Below are positions 34,222 to 42,819 of a stretch of DNA of 43,615 nt, one piece after another. This stretch comes from Osedax symbiont Rs1 (GTDB lineage Bacteria > Pseudomonadota > Gammaproteobacteria > Pseudomonadales > Balneatricaceae). Position 1 is the first letter of the stretch. The number at the start of each line of letters is the position of its first letter. Position numbers and translations under genes: made by a program. The stretch covers positions 27,583 through 71,197 of the forward strand of contig ASZJ01000007.1 of assembly GCA_000416275.1 (NCBI GenBank), given 5' to 3'. The notes under the pieces are model-generated. The model was given only the letters and a program-made list of their open reading frames with translations. It was not told the origin of the DNA and did no database searches.

Positions 34222-34698
34222 TCAAAGCCCTGAGAAGGTTCGTTTGTTAAACAATTCACTGATACTGTCCACTAATCGAATAGATTGGGCTTGGACATGT
34301 AGTGGATTTATCACGATGATATTTTCTAGTCCTGCTGGTACTGCGGTACTAGGCACGAGCAAGCCGAGAGATTTTCCTGATTTCAGCCAGCGACTACCAA
34401 TTTTTTGCGTGGCTATAGGGTAGGGGTAACTTGCCCAGTCTGCCGGCAAGTCATCATGTTCAATAATGTCCAATGTCGTGGTATCTGCAATTTGATATAT
34501 TCCCAGCCGGTAGCTTTTAGGGATTAATCTCGGAGAGGGTAAATAATTGGACATTTCTAGTAGCGCTGTCGCGGGGGATTGGGCAAAGTATAAAACCGGC
34601 TCGCCAGCAAGATTCCAGCGCGCCCCGTTTTTATAGCTAGCTCCAAGGCCTGAATAGTTCTCCAAGTACTGTTCTGGACAGATTCTAAAGAACTGCAT
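34222..34698 (-). CDS. RES domain toxin
   Basis: Toxin of a RES/Xre toxin-antitoxin module; RES proteins consume NAD+ (hydrolase or phosphorylase activity) and arrest growth. The 158 residues match the domain: the arginine-containing GARWN segment near residue 25-30, SPATALLEMSNYL with the conserved Glu, and the C-terminal LLVPSTAVPAGLENIIVINPLH with the conserved Ser and Asn. Its ATG overlaps the antitoxin stop (TAATG), so the pair is coupled. Enzymatic type cannot be read from sequence alone. Confidence 0.9.
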   Translation of the reverse strand: MQFFRICPEQYLENYSGLGASYKNGARWNLAGEPVLYFAQSPATALLEMSNYLPSPRLIPKSYRLGIYQIADTTTLDIIEHDDLPADWASYPYPIATQKIGSRWLKSGKSLGLLVPSTAVPAGLENIIVINPLHVQAQSIRLVDSISELFNKRTFSGL

Positions 34699-35120
34699 TA
34701 ATTGAATTCACCATATTCAATGTTAGTCATCACTTCTAATACCCATTGACGGCCATTAAAAGTATCAAATAAATCGATCGGCTTATCTCCAGCAAGCGCT
34801 GCGATAGGGGTGTTAAGCCATAATAATGCTGTTGCTTCGTCGTCCCAAATTCGTATCGCTTCGGCGATCATACAAAATGTATCAAGAACTTCCTCTGAAG
34901 ACGATCTACTTAGATTTTTCTTATCATAAAATCTACTTAGGTTCGCAGAAGAGGTATCTAATAATTTGATGAATAAGCCTCGATCAATCAGTTTTGAGCC
35001 CGCTTTAATCGCGGTTCCAGATATACCATTACGCACAGTATTTATATAAGATCGTCGATCGTCGATAGCGCTTAAGGGTATATTTGCTTCTTTAAATAAG
35101 CTTTGGATGGCCGTATTCAT
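34698..35120 (-). CDS. Xre/MbcA/ParS-type antitoxin (DUF2384)
   Basis: Antitoxin and probable autorepressor of the RES toxin, 140 residues. The N-terminal part (AIKAGSKLIDRGLFIKLLDTSSANLSRFYDKKNLS) looks like the Xre-type helix-turn-helix region of this family. The C-terminal DUF2384/ParS domain has the hallmark ALLWLNTPIAALAGDKPIDLFDTFNGRQWVLEVMTNIEYG, which caps the toxin active site. Overlaps the toxin gene by one base. It is preceded by inverted repeats likely to be its operator. Confidence 0.92.
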   Translation of the reverse strand: MNTAIQSLFKEANIPLSAIDDRRSYINTVRNGISGTAIKAGSKLIDRGLFIKLLDTSSANLSRFYDKKNLSRSSSEEVLDTFCMIAEAIRIWDDEATALLWLNTPIAALAGDKPIDLFDTFNGRQWVLEVMTNIEYGEFN

Positions 35121-35149
35121 GCTTTTCTCCCAACAGTCACTAAATAATC

Positions 35150-35197
35150 ATCATAATGATAACACACTCTCGTAAATATGATGAATTATTGTGTTAT
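35150..35197. promoter_or_regulatory. Candidate operator of the RES/Xre operon
   Basis: ATCATAATGAT (35150-35160) is a near-perfect palindrome, and ATAACACA (35159-35166) with TGTGTTAT (35190-35197) form an 8-bp inverted repeat. They lie 30-77 bp upstream of the antitoxin start, where autoregulation by the Xre-type antitoxin would be expected. The link is inference. Confidence 0.5.
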
Positions 35198-35204
35198 TGG
35201 GAAT

Positions 35205-35705
35205 TTAGTCTAGTTGCTGCCGAAAATATTTTTTTAGTGCATAAATATGCATTGGGTATAATTGTTCTGGAGTCTCGTTAATGATGTCAGCGAGCTGCTT
35301 GAGGGCTATCCAGCGAATGTTGTTTGTCTCCTCGCTCTGCTTCAGTAAGGTGCCGGTGGCCCGACACAAAAAGGTGATGACTAAAATCGGGTAGTGACCA
35401 CTTATATTTTGACCGATGCAGTAGGGCTCACAACTGAGTACTTGGTAATTGGGCATGCTGAGTTGCTGTGCATCGGCTTCTTCGGTTATGGATGTAACGG
35501 TGAGTCCGGTTTCTTCTTTAACTTCACGGCGTAAGGTATCAAATAAATTTTCAAATTGACGTATTTTTCCAGCGGGTATCTCTAAAAGTCCGGTTTCTTC
35601 GGGGCGACTGGGGGTGACTCTTTCCTGCATTAAAATGTGTTTTTCACCGTCGATATTGCGCTCAATAATAGCAGCGACACCGGGTATCTGAAATTTTTCA
35701 AGCAC
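35205..35705 (-). CDS. NUDIX hydrolase
   Basis: Nucleoside-diphosphate-X hydrolase, 166 residues with the start chosen at GTG 35705 (TGGAGA six bases upstream); an in-frame ATG at 35723 would add six residues. The Nudix box is complete: GKIRQFENLFDTLRREVKEETGL fits G-x5-E-x7-REU-x-EE-x-GU. The surrounding LEIPAGK and the length suggest an ADP-sugar or ADP-ribose pyrophosphatase-like enzyme, but the substrate is not certain. It lies 84 bp upstream of, and reads into, the RES/Xre module, whose toxin attacks NAD+. Confidence 0.9.
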   Translation of the reverse strand: MLEKFQIPGVAAIIERNIDGEKHILMQERVTPSRPEETGLLEIPAGKIRQFENLFDTLRREVKEETGLTVTSITEEADAQQLSMPNYQVLSCEPYCIGQNISGHYPILVITFLCRATGTLLKQSEETNNIRWIALKQLADIINETPEQLYPMHIYALKKYFRQQLD

Positions 35706-36274
35706 AACAATTCTCCACAACATTTAAGATTGGCTGAGCAACGCTATTGTTTAGCGATGATTTTAAAAGTATCACCAAAGGTTAGTCATTGTTGATGTTT
35801 ATGACAACCTGGATTGGTGGGTTTAGAGGGGCTGATATTATTATGACCCAGTTAAAAAATTAGTCACAAGCTGATCTGCGTCCGGCATGAAAAATCGGCT
35901 CAAGATGCTCATTTCCCCCAGCAATATCTATAAACAGGGGCACGCTGTACCCACAAGTGAGGGGGTATACTAACTTGGCTATTTTAGCGGTTTTTGCCCT
36001 GTATTAATTTCGCTAGTGACTTTATGCAGAGAGCTCAACGGCTTAAATTATTCGCTAAATTAATAATATCAATTATTTAGTGTAGAATTGCATTTTTAAA
36101 ATATGTCTTTCGATGCGAAATACCTGAATACCTTCATTTTTTAGTAACGATCTGCTGCGCAGGTTTTTTTGTTGACTGTAGCAGTGGTGCTGGATGGAAT
36201 CTTACTCGTTATCTGTTTGTTGGCTGGCAGGAAATGGCCAACCAGCTGATTAGTCATTATTTACTGAGGCCTTT
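35706..36274. other. NUDIX-pip divergent region
   Basis: A gap of about 550 bp between divergent genes. It holds a decayed family B copy (35873-36036) and an AT-rich inverted repeat (CTAAAT...ATTTAG, about 36052-36078). The remainder should carry the pip promoter, which I cannot place with confidence. Confidence 0.45.
35873..36036 (+). mobile_element. Family B fragment B5
   Basis: About 164 bp colinear with B2 (shared CGGCTCAA-ATGCTCATTT, TAAACAGGGGCACGCTGTACCC and TTTATGCAGAG segments). The right end TTTATGCAGAGAGCTC is recognisable; the left end is lost. It is more diverged than B1 and B2, so it is older. Confidence 0.7.
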
Positions 36275-37234
36275 ATGAACCTTTCTTTATATCCAAAAAT
36301 AAGCCCTTTTAACACTGAGTTTATTAACGTTAGTGATTTACACACTGTATATTTTGCCGAGTGTGGCAACCCGAACGGGCAGCCGGTGGTATTTTTACAC
36401 GGCGGGCCAGGCGGTGGTATCTCCGCGAATGCGGCACGCTTCTTTGATCCTGATAAATATCGTATTGTACTGATCGATCAGCGTGGCTGTGGTCGATCCA
36501 CTCCTTTTTCGGAATTGCAAGAAAATACCACTTGGGATTTAGTGAGTGATATTCAAAAAATCAAAAACCATTTGAAAATAGATACCTGGGCTGTGTTTGG
36601 TGGAAGCTGGGGCTCTACCTTAGCTTTAGCTTACGCGCAAACCTATCCTGAATCGGTGAACGCATTGTTTCTGCGTGGGATCTTTATGCTCAGGGAAAAA
36701 GAGTTGCGCTGGTTCTATCAAGAGGGGGCTTCCTTTATCTTTCCGGATGCTTGGGAGGATTATAAAAATGCGATTCCCGAAGATGAACAACATGACTTTA
36801 TTAGCGCTTACCACAAGCGCTTGACCTCATCAGATCAAGAGGTGCGATCAGCGGCTGCTAAAGCATGGTCTATCTGGGAAGCGTCGACTTCACAGTTATT
36901 TCAAAACCCTGAGGCTATTGTCGCAGCCGGTGAAGATGCCTTTGCGGACGCCTTTGCCAGAATAGAGTGCCATTATTTTATTAATAAGGGTTTTATGGAA
37001 CAGGAATCGCAGTTGTTAGACAATATCGATAAAATTCGCAATATTCCCACGGTGATCGTGCAAGGTAGATACGATGTGGTTTGTCCGATGCAAAGCTCGT
37101 GGGAATTGCATAGAGCTTGGCCTGAAGCTAAGTATGTAATCGTCGCGGATGCTGGGCATGCAATGTCAGAACAGGGCATAAGATCGGAATTAATTGCCGC
37201 GACAGATAGCTTTGCCAGCACTGGTAAAGTCTAG
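36275..37234 (+). CDS. pip: Proline iminopeptidase
   Basis: Alpha/beta-hydrolase exopeptidase that removes N-terminal proline from peptides. The 319 residues begin with the family pattern HTVYFAECGNPNGQPVVFLHGGPGGG (oxyanion HGGPGGG). The nucleophile elbow is GGSWGSTLALAYAQ. The acid is in GRYDVVCP and the histidine in ADAGHAMSE. The cap carries FPDAWEDYKNAIPEDEQHDFI as in bacterial Pip. A GAGG Shine-Dalgarno precedes the ATG. It converges with the EamA gene. Confidence 0.95.
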   Translation: MNLSLYPKISPFNTEFINVSDLHTVYFAECGNPNGQPVVFLHGGPGGGISANAARFFDPDKYRIVLIDQRGCGRSTPFSELQENTTWDLVSDIQKIKNHLKIDTWAVFGGSWGSTLALAYAQTYPESVNALFLRGIFMLREKELRWFYQEGASFIFPDAWEDYKNAIPEDEQHDFISAYHKRLTSSDQEVRSAAAKAWSIWEASTSQLFQNPEAIVAAGEDAFADAFARIECHYFINKGFMEQESQLLDNIDKIRNIPTVIVQGRYDVVCPMQSSWELHRAWPEAKYVIVADAGHAMSEQGIRSELIAATDSFASTGKV

Positions 37235-37281
37235 TGCTAGCGGTTAATTAGCTGCTGTATTTGCTTAACTGGTAATAGACG

Positions 37282-37318
37282 AGCGACACTGTGCCGATAT
37301 TTTCTCGACAGTGTCGCT
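37282..37318. terminator. 11-bp stem-loop between pip and the EamA gene
   Basis: AGCGACACTGT (37282-37292) and ACAGTGTCGCT (37308-37318) are perfect inverted repeats with a 15-base loop containing TTTTC. It lies 48 bp after pip and before the convergent gene. No U-tract follows, so a bidirectional stem-loop with unusual termination is only a guess. Confidence 0.5.
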
Positions 37319-37431
37319 TGCTATAATCGTCTTAATCTACTGAATTTGTTAAGAGTTTTCTAGTTGTATGCCAGCGAGGTGCCTGTTTTTGGACATTTTT
37401 AGGCGGATTAGAGTGTGTATGATCAAGGTGA

Positions 37432-38232
37432 CTATGACGACACTTCCCCCTGTAAAGCCGCTGGATTAGGTGTGATAGTTAAAAAAAGCCATATCCATAA
37501 CGGGCCAACCACGGTTTCAAGTAGCATCAGCATCCCCACTTCAGCTGCGGGAATATATTTAGGTCCCAAGGTGATTAAGATAAACGCGCTTGGCACAATC
37601 ACTAGGCAAAGAATAAAAGTCCAAAGCCATTGCTGACTGTCTAAAATCACTGAGTCGGTATTAAAAGCGCCGAAAACCGCCATAATTATACCGCTGCCAA
37701 TGAGCGTTGGAATCATTGAGTGTTGTTTCTCACCTCTATCCATGACAAATTTACAAGACAGAGACAAGCCGCAGAGTAAGGCCAATAAATCACCTTTTAA
37801 ATGTGGGCCTTGCCACGAATCGGCCAGTACCCAAATAATGCCCGATAGAGCAATAAAAATAGCCAGCCAAGTGACTAGCGGGGATTTTTCACCGAGTAAC
37901 AGCCAGGAAAAAAAAGCGGCAAATAAGGGCTGCACGCTAATAATCACCAGCACATTTGCCACAGAAGTGAGATTGATAGCCATGACGAAGGCAATGGAGC
38001 TGATGCTGAACAACAAGGTGGATATGATGAAGCGCCAATCACGTCTAAACAGCGCTTGCTGCGGATTGATTAACTTGCAGAAAATAGCCACGGTTATACT
38101 GAGACAAAGGCCGCGCCAAAATAAAACACTGCCACTTTCAGCGCCAATTAAACGAATAAACAAAGCGTCAAAGCTTAGTATCAGCACGCCGAATGTCGTT
38201 AATAGAAAGCCTTTTAAGTAGTTCGCTGGCAA
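37432..38232 (-). CDS. EamA family DMT transporter
   Basis: Drug/metabolite transporter of the EamA group, 266 residues with two five-helix repeats, one starting FGVLILSFDALFIRLIG and the second KGDLLALLCGLSLSCKF. It is a little shorter than most relatives (about 290-300). The start is TTG at 38232 with AGGA seven bases upstream. Such proteins usually export metabolites; the substrate is unknown. Single gene, convergent with pip. Confidence 0.85.
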   Translation of the reverse strand: MPANYLKGFLLTTFGVLILSFDALFIRLIGAESGSVLFWRGLCLSITVAIFCKLINPQQALFRRDWRFIISTLLFSISSIAFVMAINLTSVANVLVIISVQPLFAAFFSWLLLGEKSPLVTWLAIFIALSGIIWVLADSWQGPHLKGDLLALLCGLSLSCKFVMDRGEKQHSMIPTLIGSGIIMAVFGAFNTDSVILDSQQWLWTFILCLVIVPSAFILITLGPKYIPAAEVGMLMLLETVVGPLWIWLFLTITPNPAALQGEVSS

Positions 38233-39048
38233 AGTAAATCCTTTTAGCTGAGCTGGTAATATTGAGATGAATGTTCGCAGAGCACTGGTCTAGGTATTGA
38301 AAAGTTAAAAAAACATCCCTCAGTGGCAATGCGGATCTGCGCGTAGCTAGTTTTTAACGATATCAATAATTTGTGCCACTGCGCTGTTTTATCAACGGCA
38401 TTAGCATTGTAGTGCTGCATTAAATACCTTGCCCTGATATTTAGCAAGTAATCGAATCTGCGGCTATTTGGATGGTGATACAGAGCAGCTGAGGTACTGG
38501 TTTTTTAGTAAACCCATAGGGGGCGTTTTTACCGAGCTTGGTGGAAGTTAATGCTTTGAGAGCTGACTCTGAAGGTGGTTGCGTCTAAAATCATTATGTC
38601 ACAGCAAACGTACTCAAACCGCCAACCGGATACGCGCCCATAAAGTCTGCAAAAAGTATAAGGTGTTGTTGCATGTATGAGAAATTATCAAACTCACTTC
38701 TCTGTGTGGTAAGGCGTGTGTGACTTGTTCAGAGGCTAGATACCAACCGAGTGTCGGCGTTTGTTGTTATCGACTGAAAGTGCTGTATCCCTAACTGTCT
38801 TAATCGCCGGCAATTGGGCCGCTAAAGATAACTGCAAGGCTCTCATTTACAAGAGTAAAGATCGGTTAATTACTGCAAACTTTGGGTTGTTAAGCACCTC
38901 AAGCTTGCAGTATTATTAAGCCTGTTTTTTACATCTCCCAGTTTTGCTGCTGCTAATAGCCCTCGCGGGCAAAATCCACCTTAAAATAGGGGTAGGTAGT
39001 GGGAAGCTGGACATCAAAACTGTCACACTATAGCTAAAGAGATCTACC
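38233..39048. other. Long gap before hemB, no gene recognised
   Basis: An 816-bp region. I find only short frames on either strand that look like chance. There is one 8-bp inverted repeat (TACTGCAA 38871-38878 / TTGCAGTA 38905-38912) and a GC-rich palindrome-like word (GCCCTCGCGGGC near 38960). No family A or B copy is evident. The right part must hold the hemB promoter. Confidence 0.45.
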
Positions 39049-40020
39049 ATGACTGTCACTCCAAATTTTCGTTTTAGACGTTTGCGCCGCACTCCAGTAT
39101 TACGCGCGCTGACTCGCCAAGTTCACTGTACTGCCAACGATTTAATTCTACCGCTGTTTATCGAAGAAGGTATTACTGAAAAAGTGGCTATTGCCAGCAT
39201 GCCGGGGGTTTATCGGATTGCTGAAAGTGACTTGGCTGAAAGGGTTAAACAAGTCTGGAATAATGGCGTCAAAGCGGTAATTTTATTTGGTGTCTCTCAC
39301 CAAAAGGATGCTAGCGGTAGTGATAGCTGGGACGCACAAGGGCTACTGGCTCGCTGTATAAAAATTGCCCGCGAAGCCGTCCCTGAAATGCTGGTGATTA
39401 GCGATAATTGTTTTTGCGAATACACTGATCACGGTCACTGTGGCGTAGTGGTAGATGGGGATGTCGACAACGATGCCACGTTAGTCAACTTGCAGAAACA
39501 AGTGCTTAGCTGTGCGCGGGCAGGTGTCGATATGATCGCACCATCGGGCATGATGGATGGGATGATCGCCGCGATTCGCCAAGCATTGGATGCTGAAGGT
39601 TTTACTCATATCCCGATTATGAGTTATTCCACTAAATTCGCCTCCGCGTTTTATGGGCCATTTAGGGAGGCGGTAGATAGCAGTTTTAAAGGTAGCCGCA
39701 ATAGCTATCAACAAGACCCCGCCAACCCGCGAGAAGCGCTTGCCGAATCGATGCAAGATGAAGCAGAGGGGGCGGATATTTTAATGGTGAAGCCGGGCTT
39801 GGCCTATTTGGATGTGATCGCTAATATTAGTCAACACAGCTCGTTGCCGATGGCGGTGTATCAAGTCAGTGGCGAGTTTGCGATGATCAAAGCCGCCGCC
39901 AACGCAGGTGTGATCGATGAAAAGGCGGTGGTCCTTGAAACTATGACCGCGTTTAAACGCGCCGGTTGTGATTTAATTATCACTTACTATGCAGAAGACT
40001 TGGTGCAGTGGTTGAAGTAA
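39049..40020 (+). CDS. hemB: Delta-aminolevulinic acid dehydratase (porphobilinogen synthase)
   Basis: Condenses two 5-aminolevulinate molecules to porphobilinogen in haem synthesis. The 323 residues are full length. Catalytic lysines lie in YSTKFASAFYGPFRE and ILMVKPGLAYLDVI. The cysteine-rich DNCFCEYTDHGHCG segment marks the zinc-dependent type. MMDGMIAAIRQALD and GEFAMIKAAANAG are also family segments. AGAG precedes the ATG. It stands alone on the plus strand after a long gap. Confidence 0.97.
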   Translation: MTVTPNFRFRRLRRTPVLRALTRQVHCTANDLILPLFIEEGITEKVAIASMPGVYRIAESDLAERVKQVWNNGVKAVILFGVSHQKDASGSDSWDAQGLLARCIKIAREAVPEMLVISDNCFCEYTDHGHCGVVVDGDVDNDATLVNLQKQVLSCARAGVDMIAPSGMMDGMIAAIRQALDAEGFTHIPIMSYSTKFASAFYGPFREAVDSSFKGSRNSYQQDPANPREALAESMQDEAEGADILMVKPGLAYLDVIANISQHSSLPMAVYQVSGEFAMIKAAANAGVIDEKAVVLETMTAFKRAGCDLIITYYAEDLVQWLK

Positions 40021-40039
40021 TTGGCCGCGGCATTAAATC

Positions 40040-40068
40040 GAGCGAGTTGTCGCTCTTCAACATTTTTT
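40040..40068 (+). terminator. Possible terminator after hemB
   Basis: GAGCGA-GTTG-TCGCTC forms a perfect stem-loop 19 bp after the hemB stop, followed at a distance of seven bases by T6. The displaced U-tract makes it weaker than usual. Confidence 0.45.
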
Positions 40069-40076
40069 GCATCTGA

Positions 40077-40142
40077 ACACCTCTGATCTTAGATTTTCAT
40101 CCCCGACGCACGCGGGTAGGGGTGAGCTGTACAGAGGTTGTT
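40077..40142. repeat. Hairpin region between hemB and the MFS gene
   Basis: Outer arms AACACCTCTG and CAGAGGTTGTT pair imperfectly, and inside CATCCCC pairs with GGGGTG. The CCTCTG...CAGAGG words resemble family B ends but no target duplication is visible, so relation is doubtful. Confidence 0.35.
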
Positions 40143-40165
40143 TAGTCGATATTTAGGTTAAAGAT

Positions 40166-41389
40166 ATGTCCGGTCATCAAAAGTTATTTAGTACTTTAAT
40201 AGTATTTTCTTGCCTGCTGTTAACGCTCAATTTTGGACTGCGCTCGTCGATGGGGTTTTTCTTAACCCCTATTTCGGCAGAGTTTGGCTATGGTCGAGAA
40301 GTTTTTGCTTTCTCGCTCGCTTTGCAAAATCTCTTTTGGGGGCTATGTCAGCCGATAGCGGGGGCCTTCGCCGACAAATTTGGCACTTATAAAACCTTGG
40401 TGATCGGCGCTGTTGTGTATGCAGCAGGGCTGTATTTTACCTCGATAGCGGAATCGGCTTTTGGCTTGCATATGTCGGCAGGGCTGCTAATTGGCATGGG
40501 GGTTGCCGGCACCGGTTTTGGCGTGGTCTTACCCGCTATGGCCAGATTGGTCGCACCCGAGAAAAGAGCGATGGCTCTAGGGATAGGTACAGCGGCGGGT
40601 TCTGCTGGGCAGTTTTTAGTGATCCCAGCGGCGCAGCAGTTGATCAGCACTTATGGCTGGCAATTAACCATGCTGCTGTTAGCGTGTGGCGCCCTGGCTA
40701 TGGTCGCCTTAGCCATGCCCTTTGCCAAAGATAAAGCGACGGGTTTGGCGGTGGAGAACAGCAGTGAATTAACCATGAAAGCGGCGGTGATTGAAGCGAC
40801 CAGCAATATACATTACTGGCTGCTGATTGGCGGATTTTTTGTCTGCGGCTTTCAGCTGGCGTTTATCACTGTGCATATGCCTTCCTATTTGCATGATAAA
40901 GGCTTCGATCCGCAAGTAGCGGTGATCTGTCTCGCACTGATTGGCTTTTTTAATATTCTCGGTTGCTTATTATTCGGCAATTTGTCAGGTAAATATTCAA
41001 AAAAGAACTTATTGGGCATCATCTATTTATCTAGATCGATAGCCATAGCGGCCTTTATGATCTATCCGATCAGCACTACCTCCGTGTACATGTTTTCGAT
41101 AGTGACCGGCTTTTTATGGCTGGCAACAGTGCCGGCAACCTCAGGGATAGTCGCGCAAATGTTTGGTCTTAAATACATGGGGACTCTGTACGGTATTGTA
41201 TTTTTGAACCATCAATTAGGCTCGTTTTTAGGGGTGTGGTTAGGAGGTTATCTGTACGATGATACCGGCTCTTACGATGTGGTGTGGTGGAGCGCCGCGG
41301 CGATTGCTCTAGTCACCGCTATCATCCATATATTTATTGATGAACGCCCGGTGGCACGTATCAGACAGGCGGTGATGAGCAGCACTTAA
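40166..41389 (+). CDS. MFS transporter (oxalate/formate-antiporter-like group)
   Basis: Major facilitator secondary transporter, 407 residues with about twelve hydrophobic helices. Near the N terminus NFGLRSSMGFFLTPISAEFGYGREVFAFSLALQNLFWGLCQPIAGAFADKFGTYK matches the MFS loop 2-3 region, and EKRAMALGIGTAAGSAGQF the next. The monocarboxylate/oxalate-type branch is suggested by the sequence style, not by a defining residue. It converges with the TRAP transporter genes and shares their bidirectional terminator; the neighbourhood does not reveal a substrate. Confidence 0.85.
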   Translation: MSGHQKLFSTLIVFSCLLLTLNFGLRSSMGFFLTPISAEFGYGREVFAFSLALQNLFWGLCQPIAGAFADKFGTYKTLVIGAVVYAAGLYFTSIAESAFGLHMSAGLLIGMGVAGTGFGVVLPAMARLVAPEKRAMALGIGTAAGSAGQFLVIPAAQQLISTYGWQLTMLLLACGALAMVALAMPFAKDKATGLAVENSSELTMKAAVIEATSNIHYWLLIGGFFVCGFQLAFITVHMPSYLHDKGFDPQVAVICLALIGFFNILGCLLFGNLSGKYSKKNLLGIIYLSRSIAIAAFMIYPISTTSVYMFSIVTGFLWLATVPATSGIVAQMFGLKYMGTLYGIVFLNHQLGSFLGVWLGGYLYDDTGSYDVVWWSAAAIALVTAIIHIFIDERPVARIRQAVMSST

Positions 41390-41430
41390 CGCGGTATTTA
41401 GTCTGTTCTTTGAATGGCGCCAGTAAAATA

Positions 41431-41470
41431 AAAAAGGGTCGCTAAATTTTCATTTAGCGGCCCTTTTTTA
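41431..41470. terminator. Bidirectional terminator, MFS gene / dctM
   Basis: AAAAAGGG-CGCTAAA and TTTAGCG-CCCTTTTTT form a long stem around ATTTTC, flanked by an A-run and a T-run. It would terminate both the MFS transcript and the convergent TRAP transcript. Confidence 0.93.
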
Positions 41471-41493
41471 TCCTTAATTTATATCTGCAGCAG

Positions 41494-42819
41494 TTATCGC
41501 TTCGGGTAGTACTGTTCAGGTAGCCAAGTGGCAATTTCGGGGAATGCCATGATCACCCCTAAACCTATCATCATTATGATAACAAAGGGGATGATCGAGC
41601 TATAGATATCCATCAAGTTGATCTCCTTGGGCGCCATCGCTTTCATTAAGAATAAATTGTAGCCAAAAGGCGGTGTCATATAGGCAATTTGGCAAGTGAT
41701 GGTATACAGCACCCCGTACCAGATTGGGTTAAAACCCAGGGCTATTACTAGTGGTATGTACAGGGGAGCGACGATCACTAACATCGCAGTGTCATCTAAA
41801 AACATCCCCATCACAATGTAGGACACTTGCATCATGATCAATATTCCCCAGGGGGATAGGCCCCATTGATCGAGAAATAGCGATTTTATTGCATGTACCG
41901 CACCTAAGCCATCAAACACTGCGCCAAAGGCCAGTGCCGCCATAATGATCCACATAAACATACAGCTAATATTGAGGGTTTGTTTAAGTGAGTTATCCAT
42001 TACCTTAAAATTCATTTTGCCTTTAAGTAACGCGACCACAATAGCGGCAGAGGCACCGACCGCCGAACTTTCAACTAAGCTGGTGACACCCATCATGAAC
42101 AGGCCGATCACCGAAAAGATCAACAGCAGCGGAATAAGTCCAGCCTGTAATAATTTAAGCTTTTGTACGAGGGGAATATTGCGCTCTTCTTTGGGTAGTG
42201 GTGGGCCTAATTCGGGTTGCAGTTTACAGCGCACGACGATGTAAACGATGAACATCACGGCGAACATTAAGCCAGGTAGTACCCCAGCTAGCCACAGTTG
42301 ACTGACCGGCTGTCTGGCTATCATGCCGTACAGCACTAAAACGATACTAGGGGGGACTAATATACCGAGCGAACTACCGGCTTGGATGACCCCTGTCACC
42401 ATTCGTTTATCGTAACCGCGTTTTAACATTTCAGGCAGAGCGATGCTGGTGCCGATTGCCATGCCTGCTACAGATAGGCCATTCATCGCCGAAATAGCGA
42501 CCATTAAAATAATAGTGCCGATTGCCAAGCCACCATTGAGTGGTCCCATCCAAACGTGTAAAGCTTTATACAGATCCCCGGCAATGCCCGATTCAGATAA
42601 AATATAGCCCATAAAAATAAACAGCGGCAAGGTCAGCAGAGGGTACCAATTAAGTAATTTTATACTGGCGCTAAAAGCCATATCCGAGCCGCCATTGCCC
42701 CAGAGCAAAATAGACGAGAGTGAGGCGACAAAGCCGATGGCGCCAAACACCCGCTGACCGGTAATCATCATCAATAGTAGCGAGCTAAACATAAAGAGCG
42801 CAATCATTTCATGACTCAT
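41494..42819 (-). CDS. dctM: TRAP transporter large permease DctM
   Basis: Large membrane subunit (about 12 helices) of a tripartite ATP-independent periplasmic transporter, moving an organic acid with sodium. The 441 residues have the DctM features GSSLGILVPPSIVLVLYGMIARQPVSQLWLAGVLPGL and FLDDTAMLVIVAPLYIPLVIALGFNPIWYGVLYTITCQIAYMTPPFGYNLF. Its ATG overlaps the dctQ stop by four bases (ATGA), as usual in this family. No DctP binding protein is present in the window; it may be encoded beyond the right edge. Confidence 0.95.
   Translation of the reverse strand: MSHEMIALFMFSSLLLMMITGQRVFGAIGFVASLSSILLWGNGGSDMAFSASIKLLNWYPLLTLPLFIFMGYILSESGIAGDLYKALHVWMGPLNGGLAIGTIILMVAISAMNGLSVAGMAIGTSIALPEMLKRGYDKRMVTGVIQAGSSLGILVPPSIVLVLYGMIARQPVSQLWLAGVLPGLMFAVMFIVYIVVRCKLQPELGPPLPKEERNIPLVQKLKLLQAGLIPLLLIFSVIGLFMMGVTSLVESSAVGASAAIVVALLKGKMNFKVMDNSLKQTLNISCMFMWIIMAALAFGAVFDGLGAVHAIKSLFLDQWGLSPWGILIMMQVSYIVMGMFLDDTAMLVIVAPLYIPLVIALGFNPIWYGVLYTITCQIAYMTPPFGYNLFLMKAMAPKEINLMDIYSSIIPFVIIMMIGLGVIMAFPEIATWLPEQYYPKR

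Noticed and set aside
38244-38447. 67-residue minus-strand frame upstream of the EamA gene
   Set aside because: No recognisable domain, no good Shine-Dalgarno and atypical composition; probably spurious.
38500-39040. Decayed insertion sequence in the gap before hemB
   Set aside because: Composition looks like old coding sequence in places, but no transposase motif or paired ends can be shown.
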